In this document: positions 1 through 12,237 of the stretch, in pieces | How the letters are laid out: each line of letters starts with the position of its first letter | Position numbering within the stretch: the first letter of the stretch is position 1 | Source of the DNA: Quillaja saponaria | Taxonomy: Eukaryota; Streptophyta; Magnoliopsida; Fabales; Quillajaceae | Assembly: GCA_029379385.1 (NCBI GenBank) | Contig: CM055608.1 | Span: 30,812,350 to 30,876,349, forward strand | Reading direction: 5' to 3' | Length of the DNA stretch: 64,000 nt | The notes under the pieces: model-generated | Told to the model about the DNA's origin: nothing | What the model saw: only the letters and a program-made list of their open reading frames with translations | Databases searched by the model: none | Position numbers and translations under genes: made by a program

Positions 1-10
1 AAATTAAAAA

Positions 11-1039
11 AAGTTAAATTACATTTTTCATTCTTATAATTTTACTTTGGTCTTTATAATTTTAAAAAATTATTTTTGTCCTTATAATTTTAAATATCAG
101 TGAGTTACATTACTACAAATGGAAGCCATGTGACGCATAATAAACTGTCACGTGATATGTAAAAATTATATAGAAAACTCTTTTTTATTTATTTTTAAAG
201 TACAATAAATGTTAAAATTATACACAAAAAAATACCCAAATTAAAGGAAAATAAAAAGTCTTTGTTCCCCTTTCTTAACCACGTCCACACCAAACCACTA
301 CTCCAAAACCATCCTCTTGCAAAATCTAAATCCATGTCCTACGAGATCTATTGCAACCATGGCTAAATCAGTATATGTAGTTTCTAATTTATTTTATTTT
401 ATTTTTTTCTTTCTCCGCCAACTCTTTTAAGTTTCACAACCATGGCTATTCCAACAAGTCATCTATTTCAATTCCCAATCCCTATATCCAAATCAAAAGA
501 GAAATTCACCCGAACCCAATCCTCTCCAAATCATCCCCAAGCTCAACACAAATTCCCATAAACCCCAAATTTTGCCAACCCCAAAATCCAAAAATCCATG
601 CATCAATTTTATCAATCTTCTTTTATGATATTGTTTTGTTTTTTCCTTTTATTTTTTCATTAGAATTGCTTATTATTTTAAACATAAACTTAGGTTTTAT
701 TAATCTAATCTATGTATCAATGTTTGTTTTATTTGTTAGTTATGCCATGTGAGCATACCATGTCATGATTTGTGTGCCTAATTATTTTCTGTGAACTTCC
801 GCTAAGATATATTAGAAAAGCAATGTTTTGCTTGCCAAATTATTCTGTTAACTTCCGTTTGGTGAAATTAGACAAGCAAACCGTGCCACGATCTGTTTGC
901 CACATTATTTTCTGTCAACTTTTGTTAGATTATATTACCCGGAATATGATAGTAGAAAGGTAAGTGAGTGATTTTTGAATTATAAGGATGAAAATGAATT
1001 TTTTGAGCAAAACATAGAAATGAAAATTATAATTTAGCC
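11..1039. mobile_element. Possible non-autonomous TIR element (Mutator-like?), about 1.0 kb
   Basis: The ends are imperfect inverted repeats: TTAAATTACATTTTTCATTC at 14-33 resembles the reverse complement of 1017-1039 (pattern TAAATTA-A-TTTTCATT). A 9-bp direct repeat, aattaaaaa, lies just outside each end (2-10 and 1040-1048). That fits a Mutator-type target duplication but is low in complexity. No transposase reading frame is present. Inside, 771-935 holds three diverged units of about 60 bp sharing a TGCCNNATTATT-TCTGT-AACTT core. The left end abuts the window edge, so the boundary is uncertain. Confidence 0.33.
771..935. repeat. Three diverged ~60-bp tandem units
   Basis: Units start near 771, 829 and 892. 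Each contains a variant of TGCCAAATTATTCTGTTAAC followed by a TTAGA-rich tail. They lie inside the putative TIR element and look like internal repeats of a transposon, not coding sequence. Confidence 0.5.
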
Positions 1040-1292
1040 AATTAAAAATGTTCCATCCAGTTAATCACAAAGTACAAAAAAAAAAAAAAAAAAAAAACAA
1101 AAACGATCATGTCCCCCGTCCCAGTGCCCGGGAGCTTCGGCTAAATAGTGTTATCCAAACTTTCATAAACTACGGCCAAGAACTCCCTCTGCTGAAGCCC
1201 CCACTAAAATTAAATTCAAAGCGACACCAGATGAGGTGCTGTCGAACGCAATCTCTAGGAAATAATGGATGATCCTCCATGACTATTCGATC
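1040..1292. other. 3' flank of the PDI gene
   Basis: The stretch between the putative transposon and the PDI stop codon holds an A-run of about 20 bases (1075-1097) and moderately GC-rich sequence. It probably includes the 3' untranslated region of the minus-strand PDI transcript. The small plus-strand reading frame here has no recognisable domain. Confidence 0.4.
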
Positions 1293-4200
1293 TCATGCAA
1301 ATGAAGACAATATATTTTTCTTCAGAGTGAAGTCATCTGCCTTAGCTGGACTGATTGACTGCGCCAATAAAAAATGGAAGACATGAGTTTGGATAAAAAT
1401 ACATCATTGACAAGTAACTATCTTACAGGACCAAGTATGAACAACCTAATGCAAGCCGTGTATGATTGATTGATAAAAATAGATGTTAATAGCTGATGTA
1501 AAATTCTGTTCTAACGCTGAACATCAAATATAATTGATAATAAGCTATTCTAAAGAATCTCATTAGTTCTATGACTACTACCAACCATTCGGTTTCAATA
1601 GGATTACCTTTTCAAGAATGCGCTGAATGCGCTGAATTTCATTCTTAGCATAATCTGAGCCTTTCTCCAAACTATTCTTGGCAGCTTTCAGGTATATCTT
1701 TCCATACCTAACCGGGGGAAACAACAGTTAAATCTATCATTCACTATAATTTTTCATCATGAAAGAAACAAGGAAAAAATTAGTTTTTGTCACCAGACAT
1801 GCAAAATAAGCCTATCTGTTAGCAGCCATCACTTAGTATTCCATGGGACTAGAGTAATCAGATCATTACTTAACAATTGCATGGTACTAAGGTAGTCATA
1901 AGGAAGTACCTTGCATTTGAACCATTAAGCTTCTCAACCTCTTCTTCAATTCGGGTAAATACAGTCTTCTTCTCTTCATTGCTAGCAGCTAGAAATTCCT
2001 TTACCAAGGCATCTAAGCTTTCCACAATACCAGCCTGGATCAAAAGCAACAAATATATGAGCTTACAATAACATGCAGAAATATGAGCCTTTCCCCCTCT
2101 TCTTCATCTGAATTACTACCTTTTCAGTGAGCTGTCCTTTTGCATCCCGATTTGTACCAGACTTTTCGTTGATGAAAGCCACAAAGTCTTCTAGGTCCCT
2201 GCCACCCTCATAATCTTCACCAGCTTTGTTGCTCTTTGGGAAGAATTTCAATGTAGGAAACCCACTTATACCATACCTGCATACATATCATTACCCACTA
2301 ACTACCAATACATACAAATCAAAACCCTTATAGCAGATTAATGAGAAATCCCCACTTACTTTTCAGCAAGATCCTTATATTTATCAGCATCCAGGTTAGC
2401 AATCACTACACCATTCTCCAATTTAAATGCTGTAGCTACCTTCTCGTAAATCTGCAGCAGAAGACAAAGATAAATTTTTACATCACATCTTTTGCAGATG
2501 TCAAAGGATATATCCTAAAATGATAACAAACAGAAATTTTACTTACAGGAGCAAGACTTTTGCAATGGCCACACCTGGCAGAATAAAAATAAATAAAAAA
2601 TAAGGGAACCAAAACAGGAATAAGGTCAAATGGAATCTCAGAAGCAGGATATCGATATTAAAGATAATAATAAAAAATTAATAGAAAGACTGAACATTGC
2701 ATGATTACCATGGTGCATAAAACTCCACCAGGGCATCTTTGGTTTCATCCAAAACTATCTCATCAAAATTTTCAGGGGTAAGCACCACTACATTAGATGG
2801 AACTGAAGCAACCTTTACATTGGTCCCTGTAATTAATCATCTGATCAGGATATTCTGCTTATTATGCCAGTACAAAGCATATATTAGACAAAAAGGCCAA
2901 AAAATTCCTGGTTATGCAAAACTTTGAAAGACAGATTTTAACTCTTCTAAAAGACACACAGCCTAAATCATAGGAAAACATTGTGGATAGACAGGTATTC
3001 ATCCTCGGAAAATATATATTAAATAGTGTGCTATTTACAAGAATATTAGCATGGTAACTTCACAAGAATAAAATAGCACCTCCTTCAGTATTTACAAACT
3101 CCACAAGAGATTCTGCATTACGTGGTCCTTCATACCTATCGTATTCAACACCAAATGTCAAATAATCAATAAGGGACACAAATGAAAATTTAAAAGCGAC
3201 TCAGTATCCAGATGAAACATTTTCTGGAGGATATTTTCAGGACTATGTTTTAATTAGTTGAATCATCCTCACTTTTTGGGTTCCAAAGATCCTTTAGGAA
3301 ACCACTGAATTGTTGGGTATCCAGAAACCCCAAATTTACTGCACACACTCTTATGCTCATCACAGTCCACCTACACCAGATAAAGAAAGATATGATGTCA
3401 GTGACCTCGCCGAATTTCCAAATAATAAAGATAACACAGTTAAAGAGTAGAACCAGTGCAACGAAAATTCTATGCAAAGTAAAAGGTATTGACATTAGTA
3501 TGCTAATCTAGGCATAAATAAATGACAATCAGAATCTAAGATGTTTCATTTAAATGAAAAAAGACAAAAAAGATCTGTGTAGTTTCTGCATAGAATTCAC
3601 AAGAAAATTCTGAGTTCATTGTCCAAAAGCGCAAAATGAGAGGCACTACCACTCCCAGAATGCCATGCTGAGAAATTATTTTATATTCTACAAATAGGTA
3701 AAGGTGTATGTATTGCGAGTAGAACTCATGCCACTTGGTTGTAACAACAATTAGAGTCTGTATACTACTAAGCTACAACAATAAATAGAATTAAAATGCA
3801 TGATGTTTACTAAACAGTTTATGAAGAAATTATAAAGTAATAGTGTAGCCACTCCAAACTATTCTTAGGATGTGTACAGAGAGAAATAGCCGGACACTAA
3901 CCTTTCCAATCAGAACAGATTTTATCCTCTTAAAGCTAGCACCTAGGCTTTCATATTCCGGAGCAAGCTTCTTACAGTGACCACACCTAGCAAGGCAAAC
4001 ATAATAAATAGGCATCATTATAGTTTGTTGGGACAACAACCCATTAAGTGGAAAACCTGGCTTCAAACATTCCCATAACCAAAAGCACAATAGTACTTCT
4101 ATAACTCCAAAAAAAAATTATTTAAAATCATTGGATACATACAAGATTCTTAAACCCAGAACTGTAGCTGTATATTGAGCTTAATTGGAAAACCCAAAAG

Positions 4201-4633
4201 TGTTTTATGATCCAGATTCTAAAATATTCAATCAAATTTAGCCAGTCAGTTGGTAAGGTATGTATAATCTTCCTTTCCAGCTTCCATACATGCATCTGTT
4301 ATCTGTCTTGATGCATATAAACAAAACCCAATACTAGATTCATTAAAAATACAAACCGTTTAAAGAAATTAATATAAATAGTTCATCAATATAAAGAAAC
4401 CTAATAATAATTTTGACCACCATGAATAAATTGTTTTATCTTCAAACGGAAAATTGGAAAGAGAAAATGTAAAAAGTTTACCAAGGGGCGTAGAACTCAA
4501 CGAGAGCTCCTCTGTCTTTGCCGATCTCCTTCTCAAAGTTCTCTTCGGTAAGAACAACGACATCGTCTGCTAAGGCCGACACAAACAACAAACCCAAGGT
4601 TCCCAAAACTATCCAGATCTGATACTTCTCCAT
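1293..4633 (-). CDS. PDIL2-1: Protein disulfide isomerase, PDIL2-1 / UNE5 type (two a domains plus D domain)
   Basis: An ER thiol-disulfide oxidoreductase that forms and isomerises disulfides in secretory proteins. Eleven exons with canonical splice sites: 4633-4482, 3986-3902, 3370-3273, 3135-3080, 2826-2709, 2574-2547, 2451-2360, 2276-2120, 2034-1910, 1707-1608, 1340-1293. They sum to 1059 nt, or 352 aa. The protein starts MEKYQIW with a hydrophobic signal peptide ending near SALA-DD. Two thioredoxin-like a domains follow, each with a WCGHC active site (cysteines near 52/55 and 171/174) and with GYPTIQWFP and GFPTLKFFP cis-proline segments. The C-terminal ~100 residues form the alpha-helical D domain of the ERp29/P5 type. 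The protein ends in SSFA with no KDEL-type retention signal; from memory this is usual for this subfamily. UNE5 in Arabidopsis is linked to embryo-sac function and pollen-tube guidance. Upstream ER-stress elements suggest UPR control. Confidence 0.95.
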
Positions 4634-4710
4634 TTTCACTCTTTTTCTTCAACCTCAGATTTTGATTTGATTCAGAGAAGCGCAAAGAAAATTTAGTACA
4701 CCTCTAGTCC

Positions 4711-4720
4711 TATATTTTTG
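4711..4720 (-). promoter_or_regulatory. TATA-like box of the PDI gene
   Basis: On the minus strand the sequence reads CAAAAATATA, about 80 bp upstream of the PDI start codon at 4633. It is the only TATA-like motif at a sensible distance, so a short 5' leader is inferred. Confidence 0.4.
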
Positions 4721-4772
4721 CAAGTGATTTATTTGTAAGGGATATTTCTGACAAAACACATATTGTAGCGGA

Positions 4773-4791
4773 CCAATAGAAAAACACCACG
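4773..4791 (+). promoter_or_regulatory. ER stress response element (ERSE) upstream of PDI
   Basis: CCAAT at 4773-4777, nine bases, then CCACG at 4787-4791. This is an exact match to the CCAAT-N9-CCACG consensus bound by NF-Y with bZIP28-type factors in plants (ATF6/NF-Y in animals). It lies about 140 bp upstream of the PDI start codon. Its orientation is opposite to the gene, which ERSEs tolerate. The match and position are direct observations; function is inferred. Confidence 0.7.
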
Positions 4792-4966
4792 GTGACTTTT
4801 CAGAGAGAGCCCAATAAGAAGTTGGCTTTTACCTGATTGGTTCCTCAAAACCTCTTTAGAACGTGTCAATCCATGATTGGTTTTTCTGATGACTTTTCTT
4901 ACGAGGCGAGAGAAACAATTTCAGTATTTCCCGCACTCGTAGCACTTTAGTAATGCTCAGATCATG

Positions 4967-4988
4967 TGACGCGTTACCGTTGACGTGG
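4967..4988 (+). promoter_or_regulatory. UPRE-like bZIP sites upstream of PDI
   Basis: TGACGCGT at 4967-4974 resembles the core of plant pUPRE-II, and TGACGTGG at 4981-4988 equals the classical UPRE core. They lie about 340 bp upstream of the PDI start. With the nearby ERSE they make a plausible bZIP28/bZIP60-controlled promoter. ACGT cores also bind other bZIPs (for example in ABA or light responses), so specificity is uncertain. Confidence 0.5.
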
Positions 4989-5322
4989 CAAAGAATGAGA
5001 GGACAACCTGTAATAGAGCATGTTACTAACTTCAAACGTGGCACGCTTGTACTTTACTGAAAGATTAAATTATACTTTGGGATGGTTTCGCTGTTTTCTT
5101 CCCAACGGGGTCATTATATTTTAAAAAAATTCAATTGGGTCATTGTAGTTTTATTTTAATTTCAATTGTGTTTCATGTTTTTTTTTTTTTGTTTTTCATT
5201 TTATTTTATGATTTTGCCAAAATTTCTTGTATTTTTGTGGGGAATTTTTTTTCCTTAAATATAATAATCCTCATTTTGTTGTGTTATTGAAAAAATAATA
5301 AAAATATAGAGAATCAAAATAT

Positions 5323-5620
5323 AATTTGACCTTACTGAAATTATAACGGCAATTTTTATTTTTTTTTGGGTACAACAGCATTTGCAAAACAAGTTTTATT
5401 TATTTTTTTTAAACTTTCATAATAAGTTAAGGTTAATTTGGCCTTGCTGAAATTATAACAGCATTTTTTTTGGGTACAACAGCATTTGCAAAACAAGTTT
5501 TATTTATTTTTTAAACTCACATAATAAGTAAAGGTTAATTTGGCCTCACTGAACATAGCAGCTTTTTTTTTTATCAAAACAAGTGTTATTTATTCTTTAA
5601 ATGTACATAATAAGTTAAGT
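5323..5620. repeat. ~105-bp tandem repeat, about 2.7 units
   Basis: Units begin near 5323, 5435 and 5537 with AATTTGRCCT followed by CACTGAA or TACTGAA. The shared body carries TTGGGTACAACAGCATTTGC, AACAAGTTTTATTTATT and CATAATAAGTTAAGG. The third unit is truncated and diverged. There is no coding potential. Confidence 0.75.
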
Positions 5621-6399
5621 TTATTAATGTTGTAATTTTTAAAAAATTTATGTAATTTTTATTTGTGCAAAAATAACTGCAAAAAAGTCATAATCAGTTC
5701 TTAAAAGCACACATAAATTTTTTGAATTAGTAGACAAAATATTTCTAAAAAAAAATATTATCAAACTCACAGTCCATTCTCATTTTGCTCTTCTACCATT
5801 GAAAACCATTTCAGATATTTTCGGCCTTTTGGCATAGCTACATGCCTACATCTGCTAAGAATTTGAGTTATCTTTTTCCTTCGGGCCAAACAAGATTCGG
5901 AAAGTAAACATCTGGAGAAGGGCCTTAAGAATTTACCAATAAAATATGACGGGGCTTAGGCCCCAAAATGAACAAAACCGGTTCAATGAACCATCAAAGA
6001 TCATCTGGGTTGGGCTTTTGATAGAACCTGTTGGGTCATTAAATGTGGATCCTTTTGAACTTTTCAAATATGTGACAGGTAGCTTGCAGACTAGACAATT
6101 GAAAATAAATCTAGCAATTTTTGTAAATCTTTTGTTTATATTATTACCAAATAAAAAAAATTCTTTTGTCTATATATATAACTTTAAATAACATTAAAAA
6201 AAAATTGACTAATTCAATCATCTAATACCTTCTAATTCATTTATATTTATCAATCTAAAACATATAGTTCGAATACCTCATGTTTAAATAAGAAATATTA
6301 ACTTCAATTACGGTTAGTGTCTGTTGAATCCAACTTATATAACGGTGGACCTATAAAAAAAATTAGTTGGGGGCCATAGTCCCTACAAGGTTTTGAGCA
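5621..6399. other. Intergenic, AT-rich, no gene seen
   Basis: Low-complexity sequence with scattered short reading frames. None has a domain, a biased codon pattern or plausible splice partners. Nothing functional is recognised. Confidence 0.5.
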
Positions 6400-8112
6400 A
6401 CTCTAATTTTGTTGGAGTGAGTCCTACGGACTCAGTGAGTGAAAAATCGTACCCAAAGGGTACTAGCATCACACAACACAAACATATAGCATACGTAATA
6501 ACATTGCGTAACATTGGTCATATCTTAATTCACATTGCACGTATACGTTGTAAGTTTCACAACTCATATGACACGCAAGATCACAATTTAAGTCAATGCA
6601 ACAATATCACACAAAGCAATCAAAGGGCCAACGAGTAACCCAGCCCCCCACAACAGTATCACCTCCTACCGGGCATTTACGCGCCCGCACAACAAATTAA
6701 TCTCCGTACACAATCCATCCCACCGGAGCTGAGCACTCAATTTAGAAAACATTTATCATAATCAGAATTTCTTGTGATTTCAAATCAGAGTATCCAAGGT
6801 GCACCTGGATCTTATTTTCAGAGATAAAAATCATTTTCCAGAAAATGTTCACGAGTTGGCCCTTATCAACCACAATCAATGTCAAGCACAACCATCAATC
6901 TCAAACAAACATAATTCAAATACATTACTGAAGTATTTTATGGCTTATTTTTCACATATCATGCGTATTCAAATAAACATATAATCACACATATTAATCT
7001 AGCCCCTAAAGGCAGCAATTAACCACTCACCTGGTACCAATTCCATTTGTCACTCACACTTGCGTCCACGCGTCTCATCAGGTTCACATTAGAATTTGAA
7101 ACTGAAATTCATAATTTCAAATACTACTTAGTTCATAAACGTTATTGTTATACTCTTTTACTTACTAAACTTATATCTCACCTTATATAGGTTTATTTAG
7201 GTAAGTTTTCCTTTAAGCTATTTCATGTCAATTAATATAGATTTAGATTTTAGGTGGTAAGATTAATAAGGAGAAAGCATTTTAGGTGTCTTGACAAAGC
7301 ATAGGATAGGGAAAACCATTAGAAAAGATTGGACAACACTTGGTAAGTTAGGAATGTTAACACTGCCTAAACTTGAGGTTTGGACCAGTATCCACTTTAA
7401 TAGTCATATCTTTCTCTAGAAAACTCCAAATCTAATTTCGTAAAATTTATAAAATACTAGACACATGTAGCTTTATACTAGTATATCATTTGTAATTTTT
7501 AGATTTATATATCAATACAGTTTATTGTTTGAAGTTGCCTCAAATTGTACAATACGCAGGATTGTTGACAGCTTTGACCTTACCTTAGTTAATTGAACAT
7601 AACTTTTTCTAAAAAAACGAAATCCAATTCTATTTATTGGGTTTATTAATTAGACAAGTATATCTATCTTTTTGTGTAGAATATAAACTTTTCATTTTGG
7701 TTCTCAAGGGCCACTTATCTGTAAGTGCAAGAGGCAACCTGCCTTTATGTATTTAGCCTGCTCAGCTTTCCACCCCTTTTCGTAAAGGACCCAGCTAAGA
7801 GATATGAAATAGAAAAAACAATTTTTTCAGTGAAATTAGTTATTGTAATTATAATACTTATTTAATATCAAATTATTTTTTAAATTTTAGAATGAGAGTT
7901 TGTTTTTCTTTTGACTTGATCTATTTATTCTATAATTTTTTTCTAATAATAATCAATTCAAAGATCTCTTGCTACATTTTTACTTTCCCCTCCCGGAGCC
8001 CCATCCCTAAGCCTAAAGACATAAGCCCACTAATAATATATATTAGATTGATCTTGATTATATAAGTTGCAAGTATAAGTTATATTAAGTTATATTAAGT
8101 TCGGGACATTAC
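6400..8112 (-). mobile_element. Probable LTR (Ty3/gypsy type) remnant
   Basis: On the minus strand the block opens at 8112 with TGTAATGTCCCGAAC, typical of the 5' end of plant gypsy-type LTRs. It continues through a more GC-rich, non-coding stretch (about 6400-7080) with the texture of LTR DNA, unlike the AT-rich surroundings. No gag or pol reading frame and no primer-binding site is seen, so a solo or decayed LTR is the likeliest reading. I could not find a clean 5-bp target duplication, and the left boundary is approximate. Confidence 0.4.
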
Positions 8113-10515
8113 AATAAGTCTTTCATTTCTATTATATAATTATAGTGGATTTGATCTTTTGATATTTTATATGTGATCACATATTTTATAATTATATAAT
8201 TTACAAAAATATTTGTTAATAATTTGTTTCTCCCGTTGCTTTTCTTCATCATTCATAATGGTCCATTCCTTGAAGGGTACTCAACTGGGCTCCTGATCCG
8301 TATATTTCACTTGCAGATTAAGAACAGACACGAGAAGTCTTACACATGCATGCAGTACGACTTGTCTCAATTTTTCTTTCTCATTTTGCCCTTCCTCTTT
8401 TCCACCGCATCCTGCTGAAAATAAAAAAAGTTTTGACCGTTGGCAAATTTTTTTATTTTTTTTTCTTATTTCTAACCTTATAAATACCACAATTCTTTTA
8501 TCAATTTTCACATCATTCTCAAATTACTTTCTATTATTCAAAATTTTATTTTATTAATAGTTTAATTTGAATAAAATATTAAAACTGAATAAAATTAAAA
8601 TTGAATAAAAAATATTTTAGTTTTAATTAAAATAAAAACAAACGGACCCCTAGACGTGCACAGATCGTACAGACAACGTGTTAATGTCACACCTGTATTA
8701 ATTTTATAACAGAGGTCCCCAATGCAAGACATGTCTCTAGGGCTGCAACCCTAATGCACCTGTCTGATATCTCAGAAGGTGTGGCTCCCATGGTAATAAT
8801 CAAGACATATTTTTTAAGAGATTTGAATCACATGTCAATAATTGACATGATTATATAGATAGATAATTAATAATTGTTATCAAAATAATAATAATCGATA
8901 AATATAAATAATTAAAATAATAATTAAAATCAAATATAATTATTTCTAAATAATAATAACAATCTTCTCGTACTCACATAATTCTTAGTGGGAGGAAGAA
9001 TTTAAGTAGTATTTGTGTTCCTTGGCCTAGCCTAGTGCTTGAGCGTAGGGATGAGCATAAATCGACGAAATTCATAAATTAATTAACTCTAAAAGGTATC
9101 AATGTGATAGTAAAAAAAATTATAATAATATTTAAATATATAATGTTGTTAGTAAAATAAATTTATATTCATATCTAAACAAATAGATAAATGCACAAAA
9201 ATTTAAATTCAAAATTTCTTTTTAAAAAATTAATTCTTAGGAAGAAAATTAAGAGTTAAAACAAATATTATAATTATGAAAATTAAATTCTTAATATTTT
9301 TAAATTCATAGTATTGTCTTTTATTAAAAAAATAATTAATTCCTAAATTTGATAAAGATTACAAAACATTATAATTATTAAAAATTTATAAAATAAAAAA
9401 GTTAAGAAATTCAATCTTACTCACTATAGATAATTAATTATTAAAAAATTATAATTTTTTTAAAAAATAAAAAAAAATTGATTGATAAAATAAAAATTAA
9501 AACAATAATACTATGATCATAAAAATTATACATTAATATTTCTTTTAATTCATAAATTAGATAAAAAAAATTTTGTTTTTAAGAAATTATTAAACAAAAA
9601 AATTGAGAAATTCATTTTCAATTACTATTGACATAAAATTATTGAAAAATTAAGAATTTATGAATATTGAGAAGAATTAGTAAAAACAAAATTTAATAGT
9701 TCTAAAACATCCTCTTGATGCTAAAATAGAGAACAATTTGAAAAAAAAAATTAAAAATATTGATAGTCTATTTGAAGTAAAATAGCAACTAAAGTAATAA
9801 TGTGAAATTATATGTCTATCCCTTTATAGTAATTTTTTTAGCCAAAATGACATCTATTTTTGTCATACTTAAAGTATCATATTTTTGTCAAATTCATCCC
9901 AAAAAGTAAATTTTTGCACAAATTTTGTACCAAAACTTTTGAAAAGTTTACATTGTTTTTCTCAAGTCTAATACCATTTATATTTTGAACTAAAATACTG
10001 ATATGAATTAAAATATTTTATTAGGTGTCACATATATGTTAAGTTGACAAAAAATAAATATAAATAATTGTCCCTTGAATATCATTTTGCTTTTTGTCAA
10101 TTTAATTCTAAAATTATTTGGCACTCTTTCTCTTTCATTCCTTATCAAAAATCTAAAAAAAATTATTAAATTGCTATTTTTTTTTAAAAATGTTATAATG
10201 ATCACAAACCCTAATTGATTTGTAGAGAGAGGCGATGAAAATAAAAATAAGAGAGTATATTATAGAGGAGTTAAAAAAAAAATTGCCACCACAACACATA
10301 TGTATCAAAAAAATTATATTTTAAATTACATCATGTCGACTGCGTTAAATTTGGAAAGTCATTACAAATGTTTCAAATATTTTAAAACAAAATTGACAGA
10401 AAAATTATTTTTGTTACGAAATGGACAATAATATGATACTTTTAAGCTCTGCAAATATCTTTTTGTTTTTTTTTAATTATTCTTAAGAAAAAGTGACTGT
10501 GGTCTCTAGCGATAG
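8113..10515. other. Intergenic, AT-rich, no gene seen
   Basis: Long A/T-dominated sequence with TTAAAAAATT-type stretches, especially 9040-9780. Small reading frames near 8224-8511 and 10008-10205 show no recognisable domain on either strand. No tRNA-like or miRNA-like hairpin was recognised. Confidence 0.5.
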
Positions 10516-10690
10516 TGAATTCATCTCCTCTAGTTCTTTTTTTGGATCCAAATCATCTCATATAATTCTTGATGGTAGGTGTGTTGTCTCCAATAATTTC
10601 CGACCAAAGTAGTAGTGATTTCATCTCCTCTAGTTCTTTGATAGTACTTGTGCTGTCCCCAACCCCAATAATTTCCAACCAATAATAACC
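10516..10690. repeat. Imperfect ~100-bp tandem duplication
   Basis: TTCATCTCCTCTAGTTCTTT occurs at about 10519 and again at about 10619. Each copy is followed by a GTGTTGTC or GTGCTGTC segment and then CCAATAATTTCC. The second copy has small deletions. No function is evident. Confidence 0.6.
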
Positions 10691-10935
10691 ATTGCTTCCA
10701 ATCATTTAATAATCGTCAGCCTTATTTGTAGTAAATATTAATAAATAAATTCAAAACCCATCACTTTAATAAGTACATTCACGTGTGGGATTGCTGAATC
10801 GTATAATATACGTACATATATATATTTTTTTATAAACAATTCGTATCATATTATTCAAAGGCTCGTTCAGGGAATTAATAATGTACGCGTATCAATTTTC
10901 TCTAAGAAAGTCCATATGACAAGGTCCATATGTAT

Positions 10936-11065
10936 GGACCAAAAGTGTTATTAAAAAAATTGAGGGACCACAAGTGTCCTATCAAAAAAGTGAGGGACCA
11001 AAAGTGTCTTACCAAAAAAAAGAAAAAAAATGAGGGAACGAAAGTGTCTTATTAAAACAATGAGA
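10936..11065. repeat. Four short tandem units around GAGGGACCAAAAGTGTC
   Basis: Repeats of about 30-42 bp share the core GRACCAMAAGTGTCYTATYA with runs of A and TGAGG between them. They start near 10936, 10972, 10994 and 11032. This is minisatellite-like and non-coding. Confidence 0.6.
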
Positions 11066-11392
11066 CACTTATAAAAGTGCAACCACATAGAAAAGGAAAA
11101 CCCGAAAAGTTAGCCCATTTCGCCAACTAACATCAACCACTTTTGACAAAGATGCTAATTAGTTTAACTCAGTTAGAGAAAATTTAGCATCCTTCAAAAA
11201 AAATTTGTTATTAGATCTATTTTCATTAAATGAAAAAACAGAATAAATTACCTCAATCTCTCTATTATTATGCTGATATTATACAAATATTCTCTCTATT
11301 TTCAAAACCTACACTAACTTCTCTTGAATTTTAGAATTAAATTAAAATAATCTTAGTGTATTCTTATTATAAGAAAATAATAATTTTAAAAT

Positions 11393-11588
11393 TATTCAAT
11401 TAAATTAATAACTACAAATTATTCAACTTAAAATGACATATAAAATAAATAATTTAAAGCTATTCAATTAAACTAATAACTACATATTATTCAACTTAAA
11501 ATGACATATAAAATATAAAAAATTTAAGCTATTTAATTAAATTAATAACCACATACTATTTAACTTAAAATAACATATAAAATAAAAT
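11393..11588. repeat. ~68-bp AT-rich tandem repeat, three units
   Basis: Units start at about 11393, 11461 and 11530. Each runs TATTCAATTAAATTAATAAC, then a short ACA-ATTATTCAACTTAAAA segment, then TGACATATAAAATA. The units differ by scattered substitutions only. Confidence 0.75.
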
Positions 11589-12237
11589 TCATAATGATTA
11601 ATAAAATAATAATAATAATACAACTAAATGTAAAAAAACAATTTGAAAAGAAAATATGTATTTAGATTTGGCAAGAACAACTTCATATTCTTTAATTAGA
11701 AACTTGCACTATTTTGCAAATATTAATTTTCAATCATAATTGTAGGACTAATTAATAGTTCACTTTTGGGTTTTTATTTTATTTTAAGTTTAATAATGTC
11801 ATACAATAAGGTTATTTTAAGAGTTTTATTCTTAAATGTTAGAATTTGGGTTAAGTAGTAGTTTGTTTTTAAATTTTCCGGGAGGTATTGCAGGTTTAAA
11901 AAAAAGATGTTCTTGTAATATCAATATATTCAGTGGAGATTAGAGTAGTTTATTTTAGAAGAATTATAGCTTAAAATTAATTAGTCTCAAGTGGAAAAGT
12001 GTTTAAACATACGAAATGATAAGAACTGCCTGAATTTTCATACTAATTATTACACATTCATTACAAACTCATTTTTAGTTTTCTCTTCCACTAAACATCA
12101 ATACTAAATAATTTATTCTAATTTTTTTGGAATAAAACATTAATTCTTATTTTGACAGGGAAAGTTATAAATTAACTAACTTTAATATCTAAAATATACT
12201 GGACCAAAAGCTAAAAAAACAAGATGATTAACTAACT

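Noticed and set aside
5064..5335. Possible small MITE with AAATTATACTTTGG-like inverted ends
   Set aside because: Only about 11 of 14 bases match, in AT-rich sequence, and no target duplication is visible; chance is likely.
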